Of a stretch of DNA of 64,000 nt, positions 15,535-25,327 are shown in pieces (within the stretch, counting starts at the first letter, position 1; every line of letters starts with the position of its first letter). Made by a program: the position numbers and the translations under genes. This DNA is from Massilia sp. NR 4-1 (lineage in GTDB: Bacteria > Pseudomonadota > Gammaproteobacteria > Burkholderiales > Burkholderiaceae_D), in assembly GCF_001191005.1 (NCBI RefSeq), contig NZ_CP012201.1, positions 5,642,001 through 5,706,000 of the forward strand, in the 5' to 3' direction. The notes under the pieces are model-generated. The model was given only the letters and a program-made list of their open reading frames with translations, had not been told where the DNA came from and searched no databases.

Positions 15535-16422
15535 TTACTCGGCCTGCTTGCCGTGGCAGTGCGGGCAGGAGACGCCCAGCACGTATTCCGGCGCCAGCTG
15601 CTGGCGCGGCGTGACGACGGCGCGGCAGGCGAAGCATTGCACGGTTTCGGTCGGCTCCAGCTTGGGATTGAGCGCGGTGCGGTAGTCGAACACGAAGCAG
15701 TCGCCCGTGTAGTGGGCGCCGCCGACTTCCTCGAAGTATTTCAGGATGCCGCCTTCCAGCTGGTACACATTGTCATAGCCGATGTTCTGCATGTGGATCG
15801 CCGCCTTTTCGCAGCGGATGCCGCCGGTGCAGAAGGTGACCACGGTCTTGCCGTCGAAATCTGCCTTGTGCTGCTCGATCACCTCGGGGAATTCGGTGAA
15901 TTTCTTGATGCGGTAGTCGACCGTGTTGTCGAAGGTGCCGACGTCGACTTCGAAATCGTTGCGGGTGTCGACCATGACGACCGGCTTGCCGTTGTCGTCG
16001 TGGCCCTGGTCCAGCCAGCGCTTCAGCGTGTGCGCTTGGACGAAGGGCGCGCGGCCGTCTTCCGGCTTGATCAGCGGCATGCGCATGGTGATGATTTCGC
16101 TCTTGATCTTGACCAGCATGCGCTTGTGCGACTGCTCGGCCGACAGGCTTTCCTTCCATTCCAGGTCGGCCAGGCGCGCATCGCTGCGCACCCAGTCCAG
16201 ATACGCGTCGATATGGGCGCGGGTGCCGGACAGGAACATATTGATGCCTTCCGGCGTCAGCAGGATGGTGCCTTTCAAGCCCAGGCGCGTCACGATGTCC
16301 TGGTATTGCGGGCGCAGCTCTTCCAGATTGTCGAGGGTGATGAATTTATACGCCGCGATGTTGACGTAAACGGCAGTGGCCGCGCCGGCCGGTGCGGGCG
16401 CGCTCGAAACAGTTGCTTGCAT
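15535..16422 (-). CDS. trhO: Rhodanese-family tRNA uridine(34) hydroxylase TrhO
   Basis: 295 aa from the ATG at 16422. A ferredoxin-like N-terminal domain (YVNIAAYKFITLDNLEELRP) precedes a rhodanese domain with the active-site loop FCTGGIRCEKA (catalytic Cys about 198), the UPF0176/YceA signature. A C-terminal CFAC...CPHC pair may bind zinc. Known role: oxygen-dependent formation of 5-hydroxyuridine at tRNA wobble U34. Longer in-frame extensions upstream have no family similarity. It is convergent with the secretion operon and divergent from dnaE. Confidence 0.9.
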   Translation of the reverse strand: MQATVSSAPAPAGAATAVYVNIAAYKFITLDNLEELRPQYQDIVTRLGLKGTILLTPEGINMFLSGTRAHIDAYLDWVRSDARLADLEWKESLSAEQSHKRMLVKIKSEIITMRMPLIKPEDGRAPFVQAHTLKRWLDQGHDDNGKPVVMVDTRNDFEVDVGTFDNTVDYRIKKFTEFPEVIEQHKADFDGKTVVTFCTGGIRCEKAAIHMQNIGYDNVYQLEGGILKYFEEVGGAHYTGDCFVFDYRTALNPKLEPTETVQCFACRAVVTPRQQLAPEYVLGVSCPHCHGKQAE

Positions 16423-16603
16423 GGTAAATATCGGTAAAAGCGGGATAGGCGACATTATAAGCCTTATCGCTATGCAAGTTTGTATCAATCGCCCAAAAAA
16501 GCGGCAATTGCCGCGGCCAGCCTGTCCGCTCAGGTATTGGTGTAGAAGCCGCCCCTGCCAGGCGTTACAATGTGGGCTTCCTGAGTCTTGACTGGCAGTG
16601 TTT

Positions 16604-19600
16604 ATGAATATGGCAACAATCGAACAAGAAGGCGGCGCGGCCGTGGTGGAAGCGGCGGCCCCAACTGGCCCGGATTTCGTCCACCTGCGGGTGCACTCGG
16701 AGTATTCGATTGTTGACGGCCTGGTGCGCATCGACGACCTGGTCAAGTCCGCCGCCAAGGACAAGCAGGCGGCGCTGGCCGTGACCGACCTGGCCAATCT
16801 GTTCTGCATGGTGCGCTTCTACAAGGCGGCGCGCGGCAAGGGCATCAAGCCGGTGGTGGGGGTGGACGCCTGGATCACCAACGACGATAACCGCGACAAG
16901 CCTTCGCGCCTGCTGCTGCTGGCGAAGAACCGCATGGGTTATCTGCAGCTGTGCGAGCTGCTGTCGACCGCCTGGCTGACCAACCAGTACAAGGGCCGCG
17001 CCGAAATCCGCCTGGAGTGGCTGCAGGCGCTGGCCACCAATAGCTATGAGCTGCTGCCCGGCGAGAGCGGGGCGGGCGGCCTGATCGCCCTGTCCGGCGC
17101 CCAGTTCGGCGATATCGGCATGGCCATCGACAACGGCAACCTGGAGCTGGCCGAGCGCCAGGCGCAGAAATGGGCCGCCATCTTCCCCGGCCATTTCTAT
17201 GTCGAGATCCAGCGCGCCGGCCAGCCCAACCAGGAAGCCCAGGTGCGCCATTCGGTGGCGCTGGCCTCGAAACTGGGCCTGCCGGTGGTAGCGACCCATC
17301 CGGTGCAGTTCCTGTCCGAACAAGAATTCATCGCCCACGAGGCCCGCATCTGCATCGCCGAAGGCGAGATGATGGCCAACGCCAAGCGCGTCAAGCGCTT
17401 CAACGAGCAGATGCGTTTCCTGTCCCAGGCCGAGATGCGCGAGCTGTTCGCCGACTTGCCGGGCGCCCTGCAAAACTCGGTGGAAATCGCCAAGCGCTGC
17501 AACCTCACGCTGACGCTGGGCAAGCCGCAGCTGCCGAACTTCCCGACGCCGCCGGGCGTGACCATCGACGAGTACCTGGTCTCCGAATCGAAGGCCGGCC
17601 TGGAAAAACGCCTGGAACACCTGTTCCCCGATCCCGTGGTGCGCGAAGCCAAGCGTCCGCGCTATGAGGAGCGCCTGAAGTTCGAGACCGATACCATCTG
17701 CAAGATGAAGTTCCCCGGCTACTTCCTGATCGTGGCCGAGTTTATCCAGTGGGCCAAGGAGAATGGCGTGCCGGTGGGGCCGGGCCGGGGTTCGGGCGCC
17801 GGTTCGCTGGTGGCGTACTGCCTCTTGATCACCGACCTCGATCCGCTGCAATACAATCTGCTGTTCGAGCGTTTCCTGAATCCCGAGCGGGTCTCCATGC
17901 CCGACTTCGATATCGACTTCTGCCAGGAAGGGCGCGACCGCGTCATCCAGCACGTCAAGGACTTGTACGGCAAGGAGGCGGTCTCGCAGATCGCCACCTT
18001 CGGTACCATGGCGGCCAAGGGCGCGATCCGCGACGTGGGCCGCGTGCTGGACTTCGGCTACACCTTCTGCGACGGCGTTTCCAAGCTGATTCCCTTCAAG
18101 CCGGGCAAGCCGGTGACGATCGCCGAGGCGATCGAGGAAGAGCCGATGCTGAAAGAGCGCCTGGAGGGCGAGGAGGAAGTGCGCCAGCTGCTCGACCTGG
18201 CGCAGCAGGTGGAAGGCATCACCCGGAATATCGGCATGCACGCCGGCGGCGTGCTGATCGCCCCCGGCAAGCTGACCGACTTCTGTCCGCTGTACACCCA
18301 GGGCGGCGACGGCGGCGTGGTGTCGCAATACGATAAGGACGATGTGGAGGCCGTCGGCCTGGTGAAGTTCGACTTCCTGGGCTTGACCACGCTGACCATC
18401 CTCGACCGCGCGGTGGGCTATATCCGCGACCTCGATCCGGCCATGGCCGACTTTGACCTGGCCAAGGTAACGCTGACCGACCGCGCTTCCTACGAGCTGC
18501 TGACCAAGGCCAAGACGGTTGCTGTCTTCCAGCTGGAGTCACGCGGCATGCAGGGCATGCTGAAAGATGCGCGTCCCGACCGTTTCGAGGACATTATCGC
18601 GCTGGTGGCCTTGTACCGTCCCGGCCCGATGGACCTGATTCCCGACTTCTGCAAGCGCAAGCACGGCGAGAAGTTCGACTATCCCGATCCGCGCACCGAA
18701 GGCATCCTGTCCGAAACCTACGGCATCATGGTGTACCAGGAGCAGGTGATGCAGATGGCGCAGATCATCGGCGGCTACTCGCTGGGCGGCGCCGACATGC
18801 TGCGCCGCGCCATGGGCAAGAAGAAGGCCGAGGAAATGGCCGAGCACCGCCAGATCTTCCGCGAGGGCGCGGCCAAGGGCGGCCTGACCACGGAAAAGGC
18901 CGACGAGATCTTCGACTTGATGGAGAAGTTCGCGGGCTACGGCTTCAATAAATCGCACGCCGCCGCTTACGCGCTGCTGTCCTACCATACCGCTTACCTG
19001 AAGCAGCACCATACCGCCGCCTTCATGGCAGCCAATATGTCGCTGGCCATGGACGACACCGACAAGGTGAAAATCCTGGTCGAGGATTCGATCGAGGTGT
19101 GCGGCCTGACCATGCTGCCGCCCGATATCAACCTGTCCGACTACCGCTTCCGTCCCGACGGCCCGCCGCCTTCGGTCACGGGCAAGAAGGTGACGCAGAT
19201 CCGCTACGGCCTCGGCGCGGTGAAGGGCTCGGGCCAGAACGCCATCGAGGCGGTGATTGCCGCGCGCGAGTCGGGCGGCCCGTTCACCAGCTTGTTCGAC
19301 TTCTGCAAGCGGGTCGACAAGAAACAGATCAACCGCCGCACCATCGAAGCCCTGATCCGCAGCGGCGCCTTCGACAGCTTCGGCGTCGACCGCGCCGTGC
19401 TGTTTGCCTCGGTCAGCTTCGCCATGGAATGCGCCGACCAGGACGCCAAAGCGGCCAACCAGGTCAGCCTGTTCGGCGGCGAGGACAGCGACCTGGTGGC
19501 CCCGCCCGAATACGTCAAGGCCCAGCCCTGGAGCGACCGCCAGAAGCTGGCCGAAGAGAAGCTGGCGCTGGGCTTCTACCTGTCCGGCCATATGTTCGAT

Positions 19601-20158
19601 TCCTTCGCCGGCGAGGCGCGCCGCTTTGCGCGCACCAAGCTGTCGGAGCTGGAGCCGTCGCGCGAGCCGCGCATGCTGTGCGGCGTGATCACCGGCATCC
19701 GTCCCCAGATGACCCAGCGCGGCAAGCTGCTGATCGTCACGCTGGACGACAAGAGCGGCGTGGTCGAAGTCACCGTCTACAACGAGGTGTTCGAACCGAA
19801 CAAGCGCATGTTCAAGGAAGACGAATTCCTGGCCGTGGTGGGCAAGGTGTCGGAAGACCGCTTCTCGGGCGGCCTGCGCATCTCGGCCGAGAAGGTGTTC
19901 GACATCGTCACGGCGCGCGTGCAGTATGGCCGCCAGCTCGGCATGGCCCTGCCGGCCACCCTGGACAGCAAGAAGATCGCCGAGGTGCTGGCGCCGCACC
20001 GCAATCCGGCCGGCCTGCCGGTGGCCGCGCGCATCCAGCCGCAGGGCGTGAGCTGCGTGCTGCAGCTGGGCGAGGAATGGCGCGTGGCGCCGTCCGACGA
20101 GTTGAACCTGGCGCTGCAGCAGCAGCTCGGCGCCTCCGACGTGGCCATCGAGTACTAA
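16604..20158 (+). CDS. dnaE: DNA polymerase III alpha subunit
   Basis: 1184 aa from ATG at 16604; in-frame GTG at 16598 and ATG at 16610 are alternatives. It has an N-terminal PHP domain (HLRVHSEYSIVDG), the polymerase palm with GPGRGSGAGSLVAYCL and the catalytic aspartates in MPDFDIDFCQEGRDR, a helix-hairpin-helix region (GLGAVKGSGQNAIEA) and a C-terminal OB fold (LCGVITGIRPQMTQRGK). Length and motif order match DnaE1, the replicative catalytic subunit. The stop is followed 3 bp later by a glycosyltransferase gene, probably read through from the same promoter. Confidence 0.97.
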   Translation: MNMATIEQEGGAAVVEAAAPTGPDFVHLRVHSEYSIVDGLVRIDDLVKSAAKDKQAALAVTDLANLFCMVRFYKAARGKGIKPVVGVDAWITNDDNRDKPSRLLLLAKNRMGYLQLCELLSTAWLTNQYKGRAEIRLEWLQALATNSYELLPGESGAGGLIALSGAQFGDIGMAIDNGNLELAERQAQKWAAIFPGHFYVEIQRAGQPNQEAQVRHSVALASKLGLPVVATHPVQFLSEQEFIAHEARICIAEGEMMANAKRVKRFNEQMRFLSQAEMRELFADLPGALQNSVEIAKRCNLTLTLGKPQLPNFPTPPGVTIDEYLVSESKAGLEKRLEHLFPDPVVREAKRPRYEERLKFETDTICKMKFPGYFLIVAEFIQWAKENGVPVGPGRGSGAGSLVAYCLLITDLDPLQYNLLFERFLNPERVSMPDFDIDFCQEGRDRVIQHVKDLYGKEAVSQIATFGTMAAKGAIRDVGRVLDFGYTFCDGVSKLIPFKPGKPVTIAEAIEEEPMLKERLEGEEEVRQLLDLAQQVEGITRNIGMHAGGVLIAPGKLTDFCPLYTQGGDGGVVSQYDKDDVEAVGLVKFDFLGLTTLTILDRAVGYIRDLDPAMADFDLAKVTLTDRASYELLTKAKTVAVFQLESRGMQGMLKDARPDRFEDIIALVALYRPGPMDLIPDFCKRKHGEKFDYPDPRTEGILSETYGIMVYQEQVMQMAQIIGGYSLGGADMLRRAMGKKKAEEMAEHRQIFREGAAKGGLTTEKADEIFDLMEKFAGYGFNKSHAAAYALLSYHTAYLKQHHTAAFMAANMSLAMDDTDKVKILVEDSIEVCGLTMLPPDINLSDYRFRPDGPPPSVTGKKVTQIRYGLGAVKGSGQNAIEAVIAARESGGPFTSLFDFCKRVDKKQINRRTIEALIRSGAFDSFGVDRAVLFASVSFAMECADQDAKAANQVSLFGGEDSDLVAPPEYVKAQPWSDRQKLAEEKLALGFYLSGHMFDSFAGEARRFARTKLSELEPSREPRMLCGVITGIRPQMTQRGKLLIVTLDDKSGVVEVTVYNEVFEPNKRMFKEDEFLAVVGKVSEDRFSGGLRISAEKVFDIVTARVQYGRQLGMALPATLDSKKIAEVLAPHRNPAGLPVAARIQPQGVSCVLQLGEEWRVAPSDELNLALQQQLGASDVAIEY

Positions 20159-20161
20159 GCC

Positions 20162-21133
20162 ATGAAAGTCCTGTTCTTTTCGCACGACGGAAAGCTGGGG
20201 GACGCGGTGGTCAACACCGCTTTTGTGAATGGCCTGCTGAGCCACCATCCGGACTGCGAGATCCACGCCACGGTGGCCGGCGTGACCGACGCCTTCTGGA
20301 CCCTGGACGGGCGCATCGCCAAGCGCTGGCCGCTGGCGCTGCGTTCCTGGCGCGCCATCTGGCGCACCGGCCTGGCTATGCGGCGCGAACGCTTCGACTA
20401 CATCGTGACCTGGCGCCGCATGCGCAGCGAAAAGAACAAGGCCCTGCTGTGGCTGGCGCGGCCGGGCAAGGTGATCGACCTGCGCGGCTTTTACGAAGAC
20501 GGCTTGCAGCACCAGATCGAAACCAGCCGCAGCGCGGTGCGCGCCATCACCGGCCAGGAAGTGGCCGAGCTGCGCTACGACCTGGCGCCGGTCCAACCCT
20601 GTCCCGAACTCGACCGCCAGCTGGCCGCGGGCTGCGAGCTGATCGTGCTGAACCTGTTTGCCGCCGATGCCGAGCGCAATGTGCCGGCGGCCGCGGCGGC
20701 GGCCATGCTGCAAGGCTTGCGCGCCCAGGCGCCGCAGGCCCAGCTGGTGCTGGTCTGCACCCATGGCAGCGAGGCCGCGGCGCGCGCGGTGCTGGCGCAG
20801 GCCGGCGTGGACGGCTGCGCCGTCAACTGCGACGGCCATCTGGGCCGCCTGTTCGATCTGTGCAGCCGCGCCCATCTACTGATCAGCCCGGATACCGCGC
20901 TGATCCACCTGGCCTCGGCCTTCGACACGCCGGTGATCGGCATCTACCAGAACAACCCGGTCAAGCCGGTGCAGTGGGGGCCGCGCTCATGCCGCAGCGC
21001 CATCGTGCTGTCGGACAGCCCCGACGATATCGCCTGCTTCTCGGTGGAGGAGGTGCTGGCGCAGGCGCGCCAGCTGCGCGCGCCCGCAGCCGAGGACGCT
21101 CAGCCCATATCTTTCAGGCCGGTGATCGCATAG
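20162..21133 (+). CDS. Glycosyltransferase family 9 (heptosyltransferase-like)
   Basis: 323 aa with the GT9 Rossmann start KVLFFSHDGKLGDAVVNTAF and the C-terminal donor-binding block LLISPDTALIHLASAFDTPVIGIY. This is the family of LPS heptosyltransferases, which add sugars to the inner core from ADP-heptose. It is distinct from the waaF gene at 25320 and could act as another core transferase. Its last 34 bp overlap the 3' end of a convergent small gene. Confidence 0.85.
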   Translation: MKVLFFSHDGKLGDAVVNTAFVNGLLSHHPDCEIHATVAGVTDAFWTLDGRIAKRWPLALRSWRAIWRTGLAMRRERFDYIVTWRRMRSEKNKALLWLARPGKVIDLRGFYEDGLQHQIETSRSAVRAITGQEVAELRYDLAPVQPCPELDRQLAAGCELIVLNLFAADAERNVPAAAAAAMLQGLRAQAPQAQLVLVCTHGSEAAARAVLAQAGVDGCAVNCDGHLGRLFDLCSRAHLLISPDTALIHLASAFDTPVIGIYQNNPVKPVQWGPRSCRSAIVLSDSPDDIACFSVEEVLAQARQLRAPAAEDAQPISFRPVIA

Positions 21134-21333
21134 CCTTTCAGGCCGATCTGCTGGACCAGCTGTTCGATATGGAATTGGGGCAGGGTGGCGGCGCTGTCGT
21201 CGACTTCCAGCGCCCGGGTTTCGGGCTGCCAATCGGTATTGATTGCTTCCTGGGGGATGGGTTTGCCTTCGGGTACGGCGAGATACGAGAAGTGGCCGTT
21301 GTGTTCGTGACGGCGGTAAATGTCCAGACGCAT
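21100..21333 (-). CDS. Small DUF6139-like protein
   Basis: 77 aa, MRLDIYRRHEHNGHFSYLAV at the N-terminus, then a P-E-G-K-P-I-P segment and a final GLKGYAITGLKDMG. From memory it resembles the Burkholderiales-restricted DUF6139 family of unknown function. It has no signal peptide, membrane segment or cysteine. It is convergent with the GT9 gene and overlaps its end by 34 bp, and stands alone with a short AGGAAACGC-like leader. Confidence 0.65.
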   Translation of the reverse strand: MRLDIYRRHEHNGHFSYLAVPEGKPIPQEAINTDWQPETRALEVDDSAATLPQFHIEQLVQQIGLKGYAITGLKDMG

Positions 21334-21408
21334 TGCGTTTCCTCCCAGAATGGATTGATCGGCAGAACTCTGACAAAGCGGCCTCCTGGCGGAGGCGCCG
21401 CCTAAATT

Positions 21409-22326
21409 TTACTCCGCTCGCGCCGGCTTGGGCGCATTGCTTGCCGCTTGCAGCGCGGCGCCGAGGGCGGCGAACACTTCTTCCTGCAGCTCATGGCGCT
21501 TGCGCGCTTCCGAACGTTTCTTCGATGGAATCTCGTCCATATTGGGGGCGGGCAGGGCGATGCAGTCGAGGGCGAAGTTGCCGTCGGCGCGCGGGCGCGC
21601 CTCCATTTCCTGCCACAGGCCATCGTAATCGGCCAGCACCAGGCCCTTGCTCATGGAATGGCGTACGGCGCGGTTGGCATTGCTCACCAAGACCATTTCC
21701 TGGCAGCCGTACAGATAGCCGAGCTGGCGCACCAGGCGCACCATCAGGCTCTTCGGACGCAGGCCGTGCAGCTCGCGCGTCGCTTCGCGGTTCAGCTCCA
21801 GGCCGCGCTCGCCTTGCGGCCCCTGGATGCAGCCGATGCCCACCGCCATCTTGCCCTGCGACTGGAAGAAGCTGAAGGCCACCGAATACACCAGATCCTG
21901 GTCGGCGCGCAGTTGCAGCACCAGTTCGCCTTCACGCTCCATCGGCCACACGGTCTGCAGCTCGATCGCATAGGGCGCGCCGGACTTGCCGGCAAACCGC
22001 ACCAGCGGCACCGCGCCGCGCGAAGCTTGCAGCGCCAGGCTGCCCCAGCCCTGTTCCAGCAGGAAGCCGTAATGGCTGGCCAGCAGGCTGGCGCGCTGGG
22101 CGCAATCGAAGTGGTGGCTCAGATAGGGGCGGTAAATCTTCAGGATCAGGCGCGGATGGACCAGGGCCAGTTCGCGCAGCGCGGGATGCGAGTTGAGCAT
22201 GGCCAGCCACTCGGCGGTGGGCCGGCGGTTGCGCCAGGCGCGCAGACGCAGCTTGAGCGCATCGCGCACATAGTTCACATTGAGGGGGGCGCCGGTGAGG
22301 CAGGTCTGCAGGGTAATCGACGACAT
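21409..22326 (-). CDS. VirK/YbjX family protein (DUF535)
   Basis: 305 aa from the ATG at 22326, which has a GGAAG site 5 bp upstream; an in-frame TTG at 22338 gives a slightly longer form. Typical DUF535 features are present: HPRLILKIYRPYLSHHFDCAQRASLLASHYGFLL near the start, then VYSVAFSFFQ, IGCIQGP and GLRPKSLMVRLVRQLGYLYG. In enterobacteria VirK and YbjX relatives are linked to envelope stress, lipid A modification and virulence, with biochemical function unsettled. The C-terminus is charged (RSEARKRHELQEE). It lies among LPS genes, consistent with an envelope role, but this is context only. Confidence 0.82.
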   Translation of the reverse strand: MSSITLQTCLTGAPLNVNYVRDALKLRLRAWRNRRPTAEWLAMLNSHPALRELALVHPRLILKIYRPYLSHHFDCAQRASLLASHYGFLLEQGWGSLALQASRGAVPLVRFAGKSGAPYAIELQTVWPMEREGELVLQLRADQDLVYSVAFSFFQSQGKMAVGIGCIQGPQGERGLELNREATRELHGLRPKSLMVRLVRQLGYLYGCQEMVLVSNANRAVRHSMSKGLVLADYDGLWQEMEARPRADGNFALDCIALPAPNMDEIPSKKRSEARKRHELQEEVFAALGAALQAASNAPKPARAE

Positions 22327-22557
22327 GGCTACTTCCAATCCGGTTTATCCGGTTGAGCGGCTCAGGGGTGTCGTTACATGATAGCCACAAGCCGATACAT
22401 TACGTTACAATGCGCGTGATGTTATCGGTAGGAATGAAAGTTGGCAATTAGAAAAAGTCCTTACGGGTTTCGAGTACAAGGATGTTCTGGACAGGATAAG
22501 GCTGGGGTGGCGCCTGCAAGCGTCTTCCTGGAATAAATAAGTAAAACACGTAGTGGC

Positions 22558-23193
22558 ATGGCTGGGAGAGCCGGGAGTGCAAATTTGTCCACCAACTTGA
22601 CTGTTTTTATTGTTGACGACGATCCCGCGGTGCGTGACGCGCTGGGACTGTTGCTGGGGGCGGCGGGCTACCGCATTGCCGTCTTCGCCAGCGGCGCCGC
22701 CTTCCTGCAAGCGTGGCGGCCGGATTGGAGCGGGTGCCTGCTGATCGACGTCCATATGGCTGAGCTGGACGGCCTGGCCTTGCAGCGCCGCCTGGTCGAA
22801 CTCGGCTGCCAGATTCCGATGGTGCTGGTGGCTTGCGGCGGCGACGTCGGCATGGCGCGCGCCGCCTTCCGCGCCGGCGCGCTCGACTTCATCGACGATC
22901 CCTGCGACGCCGCCAAGCTGATGCCGGCCATCGAAGAAGCGTTCGCCCATGAAAGCCGGCACCGCAGCGCCCAGCTGCACAGCGCCGCCAGCCGCGAGCG
23001 CCTGAACGAGCTGACCCCGCGCGAACGCGAAGTCATGCGACTGGTCGTGGGCGGCCACCACAACCGCGAAATCGCGCCCCAGCTCGGCATCAGCGTGCGT
23101 ACCGTCGAAGTGCACAAGGGCCGTTTGATGAGCAAGCTCGGGGTCGACAACGTCGCCGACCTGGTGCGCCTCTCCCTGCTCACCGGCGACTGA
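22558..23193 (+). CDS. Orphan LuxR-type response regulator with degenerate receiver
   Basis: 211 aa. The receiver domain keeps the acidic pocket (VDDDP, residues 19-23) and the phospho-acceptor D64 in LLIDVHM. The conserved Thr/Ser is replaced by Ala (A92 in LVACGG), and the invariant Lys by Asp (D114 in DFIDDPCD, where FixJ-like proteins have E-K-P). The C-terminal LuxR helix-turn-helix is intact (LTPREREVMRLVVGGHHNREIA...SVRTVEVHKGRLMSKL). No histidine kinase is adjacent. Inference: it may act without phosphorylation or with altered switching. Start at ATG 22558; a TTG at 22585 is possible. Confidence 0.85.
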   Translation: MAGRAGSANLSTNLTVFIVDDDPAVRDALGLLLGAAGYRIAVFASGAAFLQAWRPDWSGCLLIDVHMAELDGLALQRRLVELGCQIPMVLVACGGDVGMARAAFRAGALDFIDDPCDAAKLMPAIEEAFAHESRHRSAQLHSAASRERLNELTPREREVMRLVVGGHHNREIAPQLGISVRTVEVHKGRLMSKLGVDNVADLVRLSLLTGD

Positions 23194-23204
23194 GCCGCGC
23201 CGGA

Positions 23205-24026
23205 TCAGGCCATGTCGCGCAGGCCGACGCTGGCTTGGGTGGTGCGGTCGGCGGCGCGCTGCAGGACCACGGCGCGGTTGCTGCTCTCCTGGTCGCGCTG
23301 GTTTTCCCTGTGCCAGAGGTGGAAGACTTCGGTGGCGCAGGCGCCATCCTTGCGCAGCACGCCGGCGTTGAACAGGCGCACCACGAGGTCGGAATCTTCA
23401 TGGCCCCAGCCGAGGAAGCTTTCGTCGAAGCCGTTCACCAGGTCGAGGTCGCGGCGCCACACGGCCAGATTGCAGCTTTTGATGCGGCGCCAGCTGAAGC
23501 GCTTGCGGCGCCGCCCGAGGTCGGGCCAGGTGATCGCCGTTTGCAGGAATTTATTGCTGTGGCCGGCCAGGCGCAGGCGCAGGCGGCCCCAGAGGCCCAG
23601 GCGCGGCAGGTCGAGATGCTCGGCCAGCAGCCGGGCCGTATAGTCTTGGCTCAGCAGCACGCGGCTGCCGGAGACCAGGTAGCCCGGTTCGGCCAGCTTG
23701 CGGTGCTGGGCCACGAAATGCCGCGGCGGAATGCAATCCCCATCCAAAAACACGATATAGTCGCCGCGCGCCGCCAGCGTACCCAGATTGCGCACGCGCG
23801 CCGCGCGGAAGCCGGCGTCGGGCTGCCAGACATGGGTCACAGGTACGGGAGCGCGCGCTTTCAGGGCCGCGACCAGCTCTCGCGTGTTGTTCGTGGAGCC
23901 GTCATCAGCGATAATGATTTCGAAATTCCGGTCGTCCTGCGCAAAACATGCTTCCACCACGGCAGCCAGCGCATCGGGCCGGTTATATGTGGTGATAATG
24001 ACGGAGATTGTTGACGCTTGCTGCAT
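23205..24026 (-). CDS. Glycosyltransferase family 2
   Basis: 273 aa from the ATG at 24026 (MQQASTISVIITTYNRPDAL); an in-frame start at 24113 would add 29 residues without family similarity. GT2 motifs are clear: IIADDGSTNNT, the DxD-type FLDGDCIPPRH, and the C-terminal GFDESFLGWGHEDSDLVVRL typical of the galactosyltransferase-like C-terminal region. It is divergent from the O-antigen ligase gene and likely builds LPS core or another surface glycan. The sugar specificity cannot be read from sequence. Confidence 0.87.
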   Translation of the reverse strand: MQQASTISVIITTYNRPDALAAVVEACFAQDDRNFEIIIADDGSTNNTRELVAALKARAPVPVTHVWQPDAGFRAARVRNLGTLAARGDYIVFLDGDCIPPRHFVAQHRKLAEPGYLVSGSRVLLSQDYTARLLAEHLDLPRLGLWGRLRLRLAGHSNKFLQTAITWPDLGRRRKRFSWRRIKSCNLAVWRRDLDLVNGFDESFLGWGHEDSDLVVRLFNAGVLRKDGACATEVFHLWHRENQRDQESSNRAVVLQRAADRTTQASVGLRDMA

Positions 24027-24076
24027 GAAGTCGATTGTGCCCGTGTTGATTTTATGCAAGTACAGCCTGCCTATTA

Positions 24077-25327
24077 ATGAATAATACCTTAACCAAGAGT
24101 CAAGCGAAGTCACCCGCCGTCATCTTTCTCCATTGCCTGCTGCTGTGTTTCCCCGCCCTGACCCTGCTCAGCAACTCCGGTACGGGTTTTTGCAGTTTTG
24201 CCTTCCTGCTGCTCGCCATTCTGTACCGCAAAGCGGGCGGCGTGGCGCTGGGCCGCCATCTTAGCGAGATTCGCTGGGTTTTGACAGCCTTCGGCCTGGC
24301 CTTCCTGTTTGCCCTGAGCAGCCTGCTGCTGCATCCGGAATTGCAGCTGCGCTGGCTGGAAAAGCCCAGCCGCATGCTGGCCGCCGCCAGCGTGCTGCTG
24401 GTGGTGCTGGCGCTGCGGCCCCGCCGCCGCCTGTTCTGGCATGGCTTGATCCTGGGCGCCATCGCCGGCGCCGCCTTCATCGGCTACCAGCGCTGGGGCC
24501 TGGGCATGGAGCGTCCCGGCGGCTTGATCAATGCCATCACGTATGGCGACCTGATGCTGGCGGTTGGCCTGATGTGCCTGGCCGGTACGCTGGATTTTCG
24601 CGGCCGTTCCGTGTGGTGGCCGGCGCTGGGCGTGCTGGCCGGCCTGGTCGGCTCGGTGGCGACCGGCACGCGCGGCGGCTGGCTGGGCGCGCTGCTGGCC
24701 TTGCCGCTGCTGCTGTACTACGGCCGGCATATGCGCGGCAGCAAGGTGCTGGCCATCGGCGGCGCCGTGCTGGCCCTGCTCACGGCCGTCTACCTGATTC
24801 CGCAGACCGGCTTGCGCGAGCGCGTGGCCGAGGGCGTCAACGACGTCAGCAACTACTACAACGGCGGCAATGCCTTTACCAATGTCGGCGTGCGCCTGGA
24901 ACTGTGGAAGGGCGCGGGCATGCTGATCAGCCGCCACCCCTGGAGCGTGTCGAGCCCGCAGCAAATGCGCCAGGGCTTCGAGCAGGCCGTGGCCGAGCAC
25001 CGCCTCGAACCCTTCGTGCTGCAATTCGAGCACGTGCACAACGACGCTTTGCAGGCGGCCGTGTATGGCGGCTTGCCCGGTTTGCTGATCTGGGCCTCGA
25101 CCCTGCTGCTGCCTTTGCTGTACTTCCTGCAGCTGTTGCGCAGCCGTGATGCGGACCGGTCCGGCGTGACGCCGCTGGCGCTGGCGGGCCTGCTGCTGGT
25201 GGTCGGCTATTTCAGCTTCGGCCTGACCGAGGTGATTTTCTGGACCATGCGCAGCAGCCTGTTCTACGCCATGATGCTGTTCCTGGTCATGGGCTTGTGC
25301 CTGAACGCGAAGGACGGCCATGACTAA
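24077..25327 (+). CDS. O-antigen ligase family protein (WaaL-like)
   Basis: 416 aa with about 10-12 membrane segments and the O-antigen ligase (Wzy_C) region: VATGTRGGWLGALLALPLL, then a periplasmic loop with VRLELWKGAGMLISRHPW and FEHVHNDALQAAVYGG, which carries the conserved Arg and H-N-D residues of this superfamily. The family joins undecaprenyl-linked O-polysaccharide to lipid A-core, or in some members polymerises or glycosylates. The last 8 bp overlap the waaF start, so the two are coupled; this context favours the LPS ligase role. Confidence 0.85.
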   Translation: MNNTLTKSQAKSPAVIFLHCLLLCFPALTLLSNSGTGFCSFAFLLLAILYRKAGGVALGRHLSEIRWVLTAFGLAFLFALSSLLLHPELQLRWLEKPSRMLAAASVLLVVLALRPRRRLFWHGLILGAIAGAAFIGYQRWGLGMERPGGLINAITYGDLMLAVGLMCLAGTLDFRGRSVWWPALGVLAGLVGSVATGTRGGWLGALLALPLLLYYGRHMRGSKVLAIGGAVLALLTAVYLIPQTGLRERVAEGVNDVSNYYNGGNAFTNVGVRLELWKGAGMLISRHPWSVSSPQQMRQGFEQAVAEHRLEPFVLQFEHVHNDALQAAVYGGLPGLLIWASTLLLPLLYFLQLLRSRDADRSGVTPLALAGLLLVVGYFSFGLTEVIFWTMRSSLFYAMMLFLVMGLCLNAKDGHD

